Shown: positions 54,206 to 63,787, counted from the stretch's first letter. The stretch: 64,000 nucleotides of DNA from an uncultured Verrucomicrobiota bacterium (GCA_903876795.1 CAIRBK010000075.1:1-64000), one strand, 5' to 3'. Notes: generated by a model from the letters alone, not told the origin. Program-made: numbers and translations.

Positions 54206-56119
54206 TTAGAGTAACGGCACGGGCATGGGGCAGTCGAGCGCGGAGGAGAGCGCGCGGAGCAATTCCGTCTCGTCGGTATCCATGCGACCGTCGCTGGCCA
54301 GCGCGGAGGCCAACGCGGTGAGCAGGCGTTTTTTGGCCGGACCTTGAAGGAGAGCGAGTTTGTCCAGCGCGGCGTCCAGATGAACGAGATCACTCGCGCC
54401 CGCCGATTGCAGCGCGAGAGGGGGGTGTAGGCCTGAAAAGACGGCCGTGGCGACGTTGAATGCGGCGAGTGCCTCCGATTCATCGGCTGCGTGCAGGCAG
54501 GCGCCGAAGGAGAGGACAACGGATATCTCGGCGGAGACTTCGGCGGGAGAATGTTTTTCGCCTGCGCCGGCGGGGCGGGAGGCGAGGCCGAGGTGGTGGG
54601 CGAGAGATTTTTGCAGGGCGAACTCGAACAGGCTGACCTCGGCATCGGCGTGGACGAGTTCGTCAAGAGTTTCCAGCAGACGGGCGAGGTCGGCTGGCGG
54701 GAGTTGCCGGAGCGCGGGCGGGGTGAGCAGAAGGAGAGGCAGGCGCGCTTCGGCCGGGAGGGTGCGCAGGCAGTCGTCGAGCGGGGGCAGTGTGGAAGAG
54801 ATGGCATCGCCGCCAAGTCGGGTGATCATGGTAAGTTGGCGGACGCGGCGCACCGGATCGGCGGAGAGCAGGAGGCCGCAAACAAGGGCGGCGGCGCCGA
54901 CCGGGGTGCGCGCCGCAGTCCGCAATACCTCGGGGATGGATTGGGCGATCTCCCTGGCCCGGGCGGTATGCGCCTCGGCCACGGCTCCGATCGTGGCGAC
55001 GAGCGCGAGCGGGTCGAAGGAGATGGGAGACCGAGGCCGGATCGCCGGGCGGGCGGTATGGCTCCAGGGCTCGGTGGCGACATCGACCACTTCCGGCGGC
55101 TCGAAGTAGCGACCATCAAAAGAGGAGTCCATGGCCCGGATGCGTTGGTCGAGCGGGGGGTGGGTGGCCCAAAGATTGTCCAAGTAGGAGCGAAAGGCTT
55201 GGGCGAAGAAGAAATGGCCGAGTTGGGCGGCTCTGGCCGTCTGGATACCGGAGCCGAGGGCGTAGCCGCCGATTTTTTTGAGTGCGCCGGTGATGCCGGC
55301 GGAATTGCGCGTGAATTGCACGGCGGAGGCGTCGGCGAGGAATTCGCGCTGCCGCGAGACGGCGGCTTGGATCAGGCGACCAAAAAAATAGCCCACGTAG
55401 CCGATGACAAGCATGGCCAGGCCGACGGCCAGGAGCAGAATAACTCCCCCGTTTTTGTTGTCTCGGCCGGAGCGCGGGCGGGTGTGCCGCAGGCCGCCCA
55501 GAAAGCCGCGACCGATCAGTCCGATGAAGAGGATGCCGAACAGAATGGCGGTGAGGCGCAGGTTGAGGCGTATGTCGCCGTTGAGGATATGGCTGAACTC
55601 GTGGGCCACGACGCCCTGGAGTTCGTCCCGGTTAAGTTTTTCCAGCGTGCCGCGGGTGACGGCGACGACGGCGTCGCTGGCAGTGAGGCCGGCGGCGAAG
55701 GCGTTGATGCCCTTCTCCTCGTCGAGGACGTAGACAGCGGGAAGCGGCAGGCCGGAGGCGATGGCCATTTCCTCGACGACGTTGAGCAGCTGGCGCTCGC
55801 GGAGGTCGGTGGTCTGCGGAGGCACAGGGCGGGCGCCGACCATTTCGGCCACGGCGCGGCCTCCGGCACGCAGTCGCAGCCATTTGCCCAGAGAGGCCAG
55901 GCCCACGATGGCCACGGTGACTGCGGTGACGCCGGCCAGAAGGCGGGGTTGCCACCAGGGGAACGGGTCGGTCGAAGATCCCCGGACACCCAGACCCCCG
56001 GTCAGCGCCAAGGCGGCGACGTAACCGGCCGCGATGGTGCCGAGCACTGCCACCGCGAAGAGCGCGACGAGGCGAGTCGTGCGCTTGCGGGCGCGGGCCT
56101 GGGCTTCGAAGAAGTCCAT
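54206..56119 (-). CDS. M48 family metallopeptidase with long C-terminal helical region
   Basis: 637 residues. Two N-terminal membrane helices (about 15-80) are followed by an M48 peptidase domain with the zinc motif VVAHEFSHILNGD (HExxH) around residue 170 and two more helices. The third ligand Glu is probably in RQREFLADASAV. A C-terminal ~250-residue alpha-helical region ends in a TerB-like stretch (LTALASALASDGRMDTDETE), with D-G-x-x-x-x-x-E. M48 proteins of this kind are often linked to lemA, as here: lemA lies 20 bases upstream on the same strand. Role inferred: membrane-protein or lipoprotein quality control. Confidence 0.9.
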   Translation of the reverse strand: MDFFEAQARARKRTTRLVALFAVAVLGTIAAGYVAALALTGGLGVRGSSTDPFPWWQPRLLAGVTAVTVAIVGLASLGKWLRLRAGGRAVAEMVGARPVPPQTTDLRERQLLNVVEEMAIASGLPLPAVYVLDEEKGINAFAAGLTASDAVVAVTRGTLEKLNRDELQGVVAHEFSHILNGDIRLNLRLTAILFGILFIGLIGRGFLGGLRHTRPRSGRDNKNGGVILLLAVGLAMLVIGYVGYFFGRLIQAAVSRQREFLADASAVQFTRNSAGITGALKKIGGYALGSGIQTARAAQLGHFFFAQAFRSYLDNLWATHPPLDQRIRAMDSSFDGRYFEPPEVVDVATEPWSHTARPAIRPRSPISFDPLALVATIGAVAEAHTARAREIAQSIPEVLRTAARTPVGAAALVCGLLLSADPVRRVRQLTMITRLGGDAISSTLPPLDDCLRTLPAEARLPLLLLTPPALRQLPPADLARLLETLDELVHADAEVSLFEFALQKSLAHHLGLASRPAGAGEKHSPAEVSAEISVVLSFGACLHAADESEALAAFNVATAVFSGLHPPLALQSAGASDLVHLDAALDKLALLQGPAKKRLLTALASALASDGRMDTDETELLRALSSALDCPMPVPLL

Positions 56120-56139
56120 GCGGAGACGCGGTCGCCGAC

Positions 56140-56739
56140 TTAGAACTGGACCTTGGGGGCGACGCGTTCGGCGGGGTTTTCGATTTTGAAAAGTTCGGCG
56201 GGAAGGAAACCGAGAGCGCCGGCCAGGATCACGGCGGGGAAGGATTCGCGACGGGTGTTGTAGACCATGACACTATCGTTGTAGGCCTGTCGGGCGAAGG
56301 AGATTTTGTTCTCGGTCGAGGTGAGCTCCTCGGTGACCTGCATCATGTTTTGGCTGGCCTTGAGCTCCGGGTAGGCCTCGGAGACGACCATGAGGCGGGA
56401 GAGGGCGCCAACGAGGCCGGTTTCGGCGGAGACGAGGCCGCGCAGGGCGTTGGCATCGGCCGGATCGGCGGCGGCGGTTTGCGCGGCGGCGGCGGCGATG
56501 TTGCGGGCCTTGATGACGGCCTCGAGAGTGCCGCTCTCGTGTTTCAGATAGCCCTTGGCGGTCTCGACGAGATTGGGGATGAGATCGTAGCGGCGCGTGA
56601 GTTGCACATCGATCTGGGCGAAGGCGTTTTTGAAACGGTTGCGCAGAGTGACGAGGCCGTTGTAAAGGCCGACGGCCCAAAGCGCCATCAGAACCACGAG
56701 GACCAGGAGAACGCCGAAAGTGACAAGAATGATAGTCAT
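56140..56739 (-). CDS. lemA: LemA family protein
   Basis: About 199 residues. One N-terminal membrane helix (VTFGVLLVLVVLMALWAVGLY) is followed by the LemA helical bundle: YNGLVTLRNRFKNAFAQIDVQL, RYDLIPNLVETAKGYLKHES and NDSVMVYNTRRESFPAVILA. The ending (FFPAELFKIENPAER-like) is typical. Function is unknown; a membrane-associated partner of M48 peptidases is proposed from this recurrent linkage. Start at ATG 56739; the longer frame upstream lacks similarity and overlaps the divergent promoter region. Confidence 0.93.
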   Translation of the reverse strand: MTIILVTFGVLLVLVVLMALWAVGLYNGLVTLRNRFKNAFAQIDVQLTRRYDLIPNLVETAKGYLKHESGTLEAVIKARNIAAAAAQTAAADPADANALRGLVSAETGLVGALSRLMVVSEAYPELKASQNMMQVTEELTSTENKISFARQAYNDSVMVYNTRRESFPAVILAGALGFLPAELFKIENPAERVAPKVQF

Positions 56740-56863
56740 TGGGTGTGGTTGTGGAGGATCGAACGACCGTCGAGTATCACCGGCCGGACCGACGGAGCGA
56801 GCCGTAAGGGATACAACACGATTGATTGTTTCATGCGCGACGGGCAACGTGCGTGCTCCCCGC

Positions 56864-59515
56864 ATGCCGTTCCGCCTCCCGTCTCTTATCATCCTGTGCC
56901 TCGCCGCAGTGTTTTCTTCGGCGCTGGCCGTGGAGTCACCCGTGGCGGCCGTGCCGTTGGTTTCTTCGCAGGAAGCGCCGGTGCCGCCCGGAGCCGAACT
57001 GCGGCCGTTTGTCGCGGCTCGCCGGGCGATGGAGCTCGGGTTGCCGGCGGTGGCGGCGGAGCTTTATTCAAAGCAGCTGGAGTCGGTGCGTCTTTTCGGT
57101 GCGGAGCGCGACGCGCTGGTTTTGGAACTTGTGACCGCGCGCCTGGATCAGGGGCGGATCGCGGACGCCGAACGTGCGTTGCAGGATTATACCGGGGTCC
57201 AGGGCTCGGCCTACCACCTGCGCGCGGGCCTGGTCGCGGCCGGTCGCAGGCGCCTCGAAGCGGCCCGGTCGGCACTGGCGGCATCAAAGCCCGAGGAACT
57301 GCCCGTTTCGGACCGCGCGTGGTGGTTTTTCCTGCAAGGACAACTGGCGGACGCGGCCGCCGATTTCGCCAAGGCCCGCGATGTTTATCAACGGGCAAGC
57401 GATCTGGCGGTTTCGGAGATCCAGCGCGCGTATCTGCTGCTGGCCCGCGAACGGGCGCGGATGAACCTCGGCGAGACCACGGACGCGCAACTCAACACGC
57501 TCAGGCAAGGCGCCGAGCGTTTCCAAGGGCGCAGTGTCGGCTACGCCTATGCCCGCCAATACGCCGCGTTGCTCGCGGCACGAGGCAGTGTGTCCGAGGC
57601 GGTGGATTTCCTCAGGATGCAGCTTCAACTGCTGCCCCCCGGCGAGGATGCGGCGCGCGACGACTTTCGAATCCTGCTGGGCCTGATCGCCGGCGCGAAA
57701 AAACTGGAGGGCCGCACGGCCCTTGATGGGCTGCTGGCCGAGGCCGCCGACCCGACGCTGCAACGGGTGGCGTTGCAATTGCTCGCCAAGGACGCTGCCG
57801 ACGGCGTTTTTTTTGCCCGGCTCAACGCGTTGATCACCGCCAGCCCGGCGCATCCCATCCTGGCCGATCTTTTGCTGGTGCGCGCGCAGCTGGGCCTGAT
57901 TGAAAAAGACACTCCCGTGCTGCCGAAGTTGGGCTCGGCCGACACTGCGGTCGCGGCCAATCGCGCGCAGGCGGAGGCCGATGCCAAGACGTTGCTCGCG
58001 AAGTTCCCCGGCTCGGAGCTGAAGCCGGCGGCGCTCGGGTTGCTGGCCGATCTTGCGTGGGAACTGCGCCGCTATCGCACCGCGGCGGACTACGCATCGC
58101 AGGCCAGGGCCGGGCTGCCCGCCGGCGACGTGCGGGCAGCGCTCGGCATCATGATCGCCGAGGCGGGTTTTCGCGCCGGCGACTATGCGGCGGCCGAGGC
58201 GGCCTACGCGGCCGCGCTCAACGAAATCCCCGCCGGCGTGTCCCCGGGATTGTTGATCTCGCAGCGCGTGATCTCGCGTATCCAGGCGGACCGCCTTGAC
58301 GACGCGGCCGCGTTGCTCGACGAATTCGCCGCCGATCCCCGGCTCGACGCCGTGCAACGCTGGCAGACGGAGTGGACGCTTGCGCGGGCGCTGCAGGCCA
58401 CCGGCCGGGACAAGGATGCCTATGCCCGGATCAATCGCCTGATCGCCGGCGGCGGCGGCCTCGCCTCGGGATTGCCGGCTCCTTTGCGGGCACGACTGGC
58501 CTGGTTGCAGGCCCGGCTCTCTCTCGAGGCCGATGTTCCCGCCAGGACGCTGGAGTTGATCGCGGCTCTCCCGGCAACGCTCGAGGGCATCGACGCCGGC
58601 TTGCGCAAGGAAGTCGAGGCGAGCACGCGTTTGTTGCAGGCCAAGGCGCATTTCCGGCTTGGGCAGCCCGAGGAGGCGTTGAAGGTTCTGGCTTCGCTGC
58701 GAAGCGATTTTCCACAATCGGATTCCGCAGTTTATTCATACATCGACGAGGCGGATTTTTATGCGGAAAACAACCGCTTCGTCGACGCCCAGAAGCGGCT
58801 CACCGAGCTGGCCGACGAGTTTCGCCAGCACGACTACGCGCCCTATGCGCTCTACCGCGCCGCGCTCAACGCCGAGCAGCGCGGGCAGGATGACTTTTAC
58901 GAGGAGGCCTACCGGATTCTCGAACGCCTGGTGAAGGATTATCCGGCGAGTCCGCTGGTGTTCTATGCGCGGCTCAAACAAGGCGATCTCGCCCGCCGGT
59001 TAAACGACTTCCCGCGCGCCCGGCTGACCTACGAGTTTCTCATCAACAACTACGCCCAGCACCCCGGGGTGCTGTCGGCCGAGCTGGCCCTGGCGGCGTG
59101 CCATCGCGCCCAAATCACGCCGACGGACGTGTCGCACTACGAGAGCGCGCTGACGATCCTGGAGCGGCTGCAGGACCTGCCGGCGGCGTCGGTTGATCTG
59201 CGGATCGAGGCGGGCTTCCATCTCGGGGATCTGTTGGCCACGCGCGGCAAAGCCCCGGACTTCGGCCGCGCCGAGAGCGTGTGGTGGGCGCTCGTCGCCA
59301 CCTACCTGTTGGACGACGCGCAGGCGGCCCGTCTGGGGCCCAAGGGACGCTACTGGCTCGCACGGGCGTTGCTGCGTTTCGGCGACCTCCGCCGCGAGCG
59401 CGGCAGCCTGGAGGAGGCCCGCAACGCCTACGAACTCGTCCTCCGCAAAAATCTGCCGTTTGCCAAACTCGCCCGTGAACTTTTCATCCGGGCGGGAGGC
59501 CGGCCGGCGCCATGA
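56864..59515 (+). CDS. Large exported TPR-repeat protein
   Basis: 883 residues. A signal peptide (FRLPSLIILCLAAVFSSALA) is followed by many degenerate tetratricopeptide-like helical pairs through the whole length, for example QPEEALKVLASLRSDFPQSD and DFYEEAYRILERLVKDYPAS, where the hairpin pattern is recognisable. It is probably a periplasmic or outer-membrane-associated scaffold. It is followed by an ExbB-like, an ExbD-like and a TonB-like gene on the same strand with tight spacing, so it is likely the protein these energise or organise. The ATG at 56864 starts the signal peptide. Confidence 0.85.
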   Translation: MPFRLPSLIILCLAAVFSSALAVESPVAAVPLVSSQEAPVPPGAELRPFVAARRAMELGLPAVAAELYSKQLESVRLFGAERDALVLELVTARLDQGRIADAERALQDYTGVQGSAYHLRAGLVAAGRRRLEAARSALAASKPEELPVSDRAWWFFLQGQLADAAADFAKARDVYQRASDLAVSEIQRAYLLLARERARMNLGETTDAQLNTLRQGAERFQGRSVGYAYARQYAALLAARGSVSEAVDFLRMQLQLLPPGEDAARDDFRILLGLIAGAKKLEGRTALDGLLAEAADPTLQRVALQLLAKDAADGVFFARLNALITASPAHPILADLLLVRAQLGLIEKDTPVLPKLGSADTAVAANRAQAEADAKTLLAKFPGSELKPAALGLLADLAWELRRYRTAADYASQARAGLPAGDVRAALGIMIAEAGFRAGDYAAAEAAYAAALNEIPAGVSPGLLISQRVISRIQADRLDDAAALLDEFAADPRLDAVQRWQTEWTLARALQATGRDKDAYARINRLIAGGGGLASGLPAPLRARLAWLQARLSLEADVPARTLELIAALPATLEGIDAGLRKEVEASTRLLQAKAHFRLGQPEEALKVLASLRSDFPQSDSAVYSYIDEADFYAENNRFVDAQKRLTELADEFRQHDYAPYALYRAALNAEQRGQDDFYEEAYRILERLVKDYPASPLVFYARLKQGDLARRLNDFPRARLTYEFLINNYAQHPGVLSAELALAACHRAQITPTDVSHYESALTILERLQDLPAASVDLRIEAGFHLGDLLATRGKAPDFGRAESVWWALVATYLLDDAQAARLGPKGRYWLARALLRFGDLRRERGSLEEARNAYELVLRKNLPFAKLARELFIRAGGRPAP

Positions 59516-59580
59516 ATCGGCCTGCCGTTGAGAAGTTCGACGTTGGCGTCACCGCCCGCAGATCCTAGACCGTTTTTCCC

Positions 59581-60249
59581 ATGCCCACCGACACCAGTAT
59601 CCTGACCCGAGGCGGCCCCATGATGTGGGTGCTGCTGCTCATGGCGGTCATCGTCCTCGTGCTTTTCATCGAGCGCACGTTTTATCTCCATCGCGGGCAG
59701 ATCAAGTCCACCGCCTTTGTGGACGGCATCAAGAACACCCTCGCCAAACGCCGCATCGTCGAAGCGTTGACCCTTTGCGAGGAGACCCCCGGTCCGGTCG
59801 CCGCCGTGGTCAAAGCCGCTCTCATCCATGCCCATGATGACGAGACGCGCCTGCGCTACGCGGTGCAAGAGGCCGCCGTGGTTGAGTTGCCCGCGCTGGA
59901 GCGCCGCCTCGGCTCCATCGCCGCGATTGCGCAGATCGCCCCTATGGTCGGCCTGCTGGGCACGGTGCTCGGCATGGCCTCGACCTTCCATGCGTTTATG
60001 CAAGGCGGCCAATACGCCACCGCCCAGGCGCTCTCGCACGGGATGTGGCAGGCATTGCTGGCCACGGCCGGCAGCCTGGTTCTCGCGATCCCGGCCCACC
60101 TCGCGTATCATTTTCTTCAAGGCCGCGTGCGTTCGCTCGTGCGCGACATCGAATGGGCGGGCAACGAGATCATGGGCTACCTGCTGATCGACTATCGCAA
60201 GGACCCTGTCGAACCGACCGCCGGGCCTCGCGTCCTCTCCGAGTCATGA
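59581..60249 (+). CDS. MotA/TolQ/ExbB proton-channel family protein
   Basis: 222 residues with three membrane helices: WVLLLMAVIVLVLFIERTF near the N-terminus and a pair in the C-terminal half (GLLGTVLGMASTFHAF, AGSLVLAIPAHLAY). The P-G-x-x-G-T-x-x-G pattern of the family is visible (APMVGLLGTVLGMA). It forms a proton channel with an ExbD/TolR partner, whose gene overlaps its stop (ATGA). Confidence 0.93.
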   Translation: MPTDTSILTRGGPMMWVLLLMAVIVLVLFIERTFYLHRGQIKSTAFVDGIKNTLAKRRIVEALTLCEETPGPVAAVVKAALIHAHDDETRLRYAVQEAAVVELPALERRLGSIAAIAQIAPMVGLLGTVLGMASTFHAFMQGGQYATAQALSHGMWQALLATAGSLVLAIPAHLAYHFLQGRVRSLVRDIEWAGNEIMGYLLIDYRKDPVEPTAGPRVLSES

Positions 60250-60674
60250 TCACGCGCCCACTTGAGCTTTCCTCGCGCCTGCGGCCGCCGCCTCGCGGCT
60301 TCGAGATCCTTTTTTACGTAAATGCGGGATTGATCGCGTTGTTCTTTGTGCTGTTCGGCTCGCGCTTTGTGCTGTCGCCGGGGCTGGGCGTGGACTTCCG
60401 AGTGCCGGAGATGCCGGAGGCCGTCGCTGGAGCCGTGCCCACGGATGTGGTGATCGCCATAAAGGGCGCGGACCTGGCCTTCGTCGAGGGGGCCAAGGTC
60501 GATTTCCCCGGCTTGCGCCAATACTTGACGGAGAGGGCGCGCGGCCATCCGGGGTTGCGACTCCTCGTCCAGGCCGACGCCAGCCTGACCACACGGAATC
60601 TCACCGAGGTTTATGATATGGCGCGAAACGCCGGCTTCGCCTCCGTGCAGATCGCCGCCGAGCCCCTGCGTTGA
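60246..60674 (+). CDS. ExbD/TolR-like biopolymer transport protein
   Basis: 142 residues, one N-terminal membrane helix (FYVNAGLIALFFVLFGSRFVL) and a periplasmic alpha/beta domain (VVIAIKGADLAFVEGAKVDF, then LRLLVQADASLTTRNLTEVYD). The family's conserved Asp in the membrane helix is not seen in the usual place (N in VNAGLIA), which is odd for a proton-motive partner and worth checking. The start overlaps the ExbB stop by 4 bases, so translation is coupled. Confidence 0.78.
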   Translation: MITRPLELSSRLRPPPRGFEILFYVNAGLIALFFVLFGSRFVLSPGLGVDFRVPEMPEAVAGAVPTDVVIAIKGADLAFVEGAKVDFPGLRQYLTERARGHPGLRLLVQADASLTTRNLTEVYDMARNAGFASVQIAAEPLR

Positions 60675-60678
60675 ACCG

Positions 60679-61398
60679 ATGCGCACGACGCAACGTTTTC
60701 CCTGGGTGGCGGTGAGCACCGTGGTGGCGATCATCGTCGTCGGTGCCACAGCCTGGCTGCAACCGCCGGACGACGCCCCGGGTTCCGCCTCGACTGCCAG
60801 TCGGCCGACACTGGGATTGGCGCGGATCGACCCCGCGCTCCAGGGTGAACTGCTTGCCGAGCAACTCGCCGCCTACGATCCCTCGCCGATGTTCATGCCC
60901 TCGGCGATGAACAGCAGCGATCCGGCCCTCCCAGAAGGCGTAAAACCGGGCGCGCGCGGCCCATTTGCCATCATCGAGCCCGAGTTTACCAAGAAGTCGC
61001 CGTTGATCTTCCCGCCAACGGTCAAGGTATCTGTCGGATCATTCGAGGGGCTGCGGCTTACGGAGAGAGCCGGTTCGCCAGTGGCCATGGGTCGATTAGA
61101 TTCGGAAGGGGGTGGACTGGAGAACCGGGTCGGCCGCTTGGAAGCGGTGGCCGCCAGGGGAGGCAGTATTCTTTTGACGCTGGACATCCCGTCGATGCCA
61201 GTCCCGCCCGAGGCGGATTGGCAGCCGTTGGAGTTGCTGGGTGCCGTTTCACGGACCGGCCTTGTTGGCGAACTCGTGGTCACCTCCAGCTCGGGCTTCA
61301 GTGAGGTCGATGATTTTTTTCGTTCCCAACTGAAAAGAAACCTGCGCATTGGTGAAAGACTGCCCGAAGGTTTTTACGCATTTCGTGTTGGCCCTTAA
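60679..61398 (+). CDS. Membrane-anchored TonB-like hypothetical protein
   Basis: 239 residues. An N-terminal membrane helix (FPWVAVSTVVAIIVVGATAW) is followed by a Pro/Ser-rich region and two beta-rich blocks (PLIFPPTVKVSVGSF, QPLELLGAVSRTGLVGELVV). The ending (FSEVDDFFRSQLKRNLRIGERLPEGFYAFRVGP) resembles a TonB C-terminal layout but is not a clear match. It follows ExbD by 4 bases, filling the place of TonB in this four-gene unit. Function inferred from position. Confidence 0.6.
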   Translation: MRTTQRFPWVAVSTVVAIIVVGATAWLQPPDDAPGSASTASRPTLGLARIDPALQGELLAEQLAAYDPSPMFMPSAMNSSDPALPEGVKPGARGPFAIIEPEFTKKSPLIFPPTVKVSVGSFEGLRLTERAGSPVAMGRLDSEGGGLENRVGRLEAVAARGGSILLTLDIPSMPVPPEADWQPLELLGAVSRTGLVGELVVTSSSGFSEVDDFFRSQLKRNLRIGERLPEGFYAFRVGP

Positions 61399-61494
61399 AC
61401 TCCCCTGAAAAAAGCCAAGATTGCAGTTGACGGCCCAAAAACAGCGCGCCACGGTCACCATTCCTTTTCTCGTTTTTTGACCTTTCCTAGTCAC

Positions 61495-61570
61495 GCCCAG
61501 ATAGCTCAATTGGTAGAGCACGTCCTTGGTAAGGACGAGGTCGTCGGTTCGAATCCGATTCTGGGCTCCA
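61495..61570 (+). tRNA. tRNA-Thr (anticodon GGT)
   Basis: A complete cloverleaf. The acceptor stem GCCCAGA pairs with TCTGGGC. The anticodon loop TTGGTAA has GGT at positions 34-36, the T-loop is GGTTCGAATCC, and CCA is encoded at the 3' end. It is followed by tuf, 61 bases downstream. Confidence 0.97.
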
Positions 61571-61631
61571 GGTCATACAACGCTAAAAGCTACATTTAAG
61601 ATCATTCACACCACTCACTTCACTTTTCACC

Positions 61632-62822
61632 ATGGCTAAAGGCACATTCGAACGCACCAAACCCCACGTCAACGTTGGCACCATCGGCCACGTCGACCAC
61701 GGCAAAACCACCACGACGACCGCCATCCTTGCCGTTCAGGCGCGCAAGGGGCTCGCCGAGGTCAAGACCTACGCGGACATCGCTAAGGGCGGCACCGTCC
61801 GTGACGCCTCCAAGATCGTCACGATCTCGGTCGCTCACGTCGAGTATCAGACCGAAAAGCGCCACTATGCACACGTCGATTGCCCCGGCCACGCCGACTT
61901 CGTGAAGAACATGATCACCGGCGCCGCCCAGATGGATGGTGCGATCCTCGTGGTCTCCGCCGCCGACGGTCCGATGCCCCAGACCCGCGAGCACATCCTA
62001 CTTGCCCGCCAGGTGGGCGTTCCGAAGATCGTGGTTTGGCTCAACAAGGTCGACCTCATCGACGACAAGGAACTCCTCGATCTCGTCGAGATGGAAATCC
62101 GCGAGCTTCTCTCCAAGTATCAGTTCGACGGCGACAACACCACGATCGTCCGTGGTTCCGCCACCGCCGCTCTTGAAGACAAGCCCGAGGGCAACGCCGC
62201 CATCACCGCCCTCATGGATGCCATCGACAAGGACATCCCCGAGCCCCAGCGCGAGAACGACAAGCCCTTCCTGATGTCCGTTGAAGACGTCTTCTCGATC
62301 ACTGGCCGCGGCACCGTCGCCACCGGTCGTATCGAGCGCGGCATCATCAAGGTCAACGACACCGTCGAGATAGTCGGTCTCAAAGACACTTCCACCTCCG
62401 TCGTCACCGGTATCGAAATGTTCCGCAAGCTCCTCGACTCCGGTCAGGCTGGCGACAACGTCGGTATCCTCCTCCGCGGTATCGACAAGGACGGCATCGA
62501 GCGCGGCCAGGTCCTGGCTGCCCCGAAGTCCATCAAGCCCCACAAGAAGGCCAAGGCCGAGATCTACGTCCTCTCCAAGGAAGAGGGCGGCCGCCACACG
62601 CCTTTCTTCAACGGCTATCGTCCACAATTCTACTTCCGCACCACGGATGTAACCGGTATCGTCAACCTGCCGAAGGGCGTTGAGATGATCATGCCCGGCG
62701 ACAACATCGCCGTCGAGATCGACCTCATCGTTCCCATCGCGATTGAGACGACACAGCGGTTCGCCATCCGCGAGGGTGGTCGCACCATCGGTGCCGGCCG
62801 CGTCACCGAGATCATCGAATAA
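61632..62822 (+). CDS. tuf: Elongation factor Tu
   Basis: GTPase delivering aminoacyl-tRNA to the ribosome. 396 residues, all three domains present. G motifs: [11 protein letters not shown] (P-loop), [11 protein letters not shown] (G3), NKVDLID (G4), GSATAALED (G5). Domain 2 begins with [12 protein letters not shown]; the C-terminus is standard. The switch I region is unusual: the common ...ARGITINTSHVEY reads [13 protein letters not shown] and the preceding block [13 protein letters not shown] replaces the usual IDNAPEEKARG. The key Thr of GIT-I is kept. It is flanked by tRNA-Thr and tRNA-Trp, with secE-nusG-rplK downstream. Confidence 0.97.
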   Translation: MAKGTFERTKPHVNVGTIGHVDHGKTTTTTAILAVQARKGLAEVKTYADIAKGGTVRDASKIVTISVAHVEYQTEKRHYAHVDCPGHADFVKNMITGAAQMDGAILVVSAADGPMPQTREHILLARQVGVPKIVVWLNKVDLIDDKELLDLVEMEIRELLSKYQFDGDNTTIVRGSATAALEDKPEGNAAITALMDAIDKDIPEPQRENDKPFLMSVEDVFSITGRGTVATGRIERGIIKVNDTVEIVGLKDTSTSVVTGIEMFRKLLDSGQAGDNVGILLRGIDKDGIERGQVLAAPKSIKPHKKAKAEIYVLSKEEGGRHTPFFNGYRPQFYFRTTDVTGIVNLPKGVEMIMPGDNIAVEIDLIVPIAIETTQRFAIREGGRTIGAGRVTEIIE

Positions 62823-62851
62823 GATCTTAGCACTTGTTTAGAACACGCCCG

Positions 62852-62879
62852 CCGAGGCCTCGTAAAAGGGGCCTCGGCT
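62852..62879. terminator. GC stem-loop after tuf
   Basis: GCCGAGGCC (62852-62860) pairs perfectly with GGCCTCGGC (62871-62879) around a 10-base loop. It is not followed by a T run, so it may attenuate or process the tuf transcript rather than end it. It lies between tuf and the tRNA-Trp gene. Confidence 0.45.
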
Positions 62880-62902
62880 GCGTCGTCTAAAAAACAACCC
62901 AC

Positions 62903-62978
62903 AGGCGTGTAGCTCAATTGGTAGAGTAGCGGTCTCCAAAACCGTTGGTTGGGGGTTCGATTCCCTCCGCGCCTGCCA
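62903..62978 (+). tRNA. tRNA-Trp (anticodon CCA)
   Basis: The acceptor AGGCGTG pairs with CGCGCCT (one G-U). The anticodon loop is CTCCAAA with CCA at 34-36, and the T-loop is GGTTCGATTCC. Discriminator G and encoded CCA follow. It lies 9 bases before secE, as in many bacterial operons of this type. Confidence 0.97.
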
Positions 62979-62987
62979 CTTTTTTAA

Positions 62988-63191
62988 ATGAAGAACCCGT
63001 TCCGCAGCACCCGCATCTTTTTCGGCGAGATGGTCGATGAGCTTAAGAAAGCCACCTGGCCCACCAAGACCGAGCTGCGCGATTCGACGATCGTGGTCAT
63101 TGTGGCCGCCGTCATCCTCGGCGTATTTACCAGCATCAGCGACTTCGCCCTGTATCAGGTCGTCGATCTCCTCACCTCCTGGGTCAGCTAA
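62988..63191 (+). CDS. secE: Preprotein translocase subunit SecE
   Basis: 67 residues, the short single-helix form. The conserved cytoplasmic part FGEMVDELKKATWPTKTELRDST precedes one membrane helix (IVVIVAAVILGVFTSISDFAL). It stabilises SecY in the inner-membrane channel. It lies between tRNA-Trp and nusG, its standard position. Confidence 0.95.
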   Translation: MKNPFRSTRIFFGEMVDELKKATWPTKTELRDSTIVVIVAAVILGVFTSISDFALYQVVDLLTSWVS

Positions 63192-63211
63192 TCCCGACTT
63201 TTCTGACGTTC

Positions 63212-63787
63212 ATGTCCACCGAAACGACCGCGCCCGCCGGCGCCCAATGGTTCGCCCTCCATACCCTCTCCGGCCAGGAGAACAAGGTGAAGGCCTACAT
63301 TGAGAAATTCAAAAGGGCCGAAGAGCTCGATGATTACATCTTTGACGTGCTCCTGCCGACCGAAGTCGTTTCCGAGGTCAAAAACGGCAAGAAAACCACC
63401 AAGACCCGCAAGCTTTATCCTGGTTACGTGTTTATCCAGATGCGCCTCTACGAGGACAAGCACCTGATCAACAAGCCTTGGTACTTCGTCAAGGAGGTCG
63501 CCGGAGTGATTAGCTTCGTCGGAGGCGAAAATCCCGCAGCCCTTCGTCAGGCCGAGATAGATGAGATCAAGGCGCGCATCGCCGAGGCCAACGGCAAGGA
63601 AGTGCCCAAGGTTTCCTACGAAATAGGCGAAGAGGTCAAGATCACCGACGGAGCCTTCGCCAACCTCACCGGCCGCATCGACGAGATCGATCCTGCCCGC
63701 GGCAAACTCAAGATTTCCGTTTCCATTTTCGGCCGGTTCACTCCGGTCGAGCTCGAATACTGGCAGGTGCAACGTCTCACCGAGTGA
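63212..63787 (+). CDS. nusG: Transcription termination/antitermination factor NusG
   Basis: 191 residues. The NGN domain (WFALHTLSGQENKVKAYIEKF) and the C-terminal KOW domain (YEIGEEVKITDGAFANLTGR with a Gly-rich strand, then GRFTPVELEYWQVQRL) are both present. It couples RNA polymerase to Rho or the ribosome. It follows secE by 20 bases. Confidence 0.96.
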   Translation: MSTETTAPAGAQWFALHTLSGQENKVKAYIEKFKRAEELDDYIFDVLLPTEVVSEVKNGKKTTKTRKLYPGYVFIQMRLYEDKHLINKPWYFVKEVAGVISFVGGENPAALRQAEIDEIKARIAEANGKEVPKVSYEIGEEVKITDGAFANLTGRIDEIDPARGKLKISVSIFGRFTPVELEYWQVQRLTE

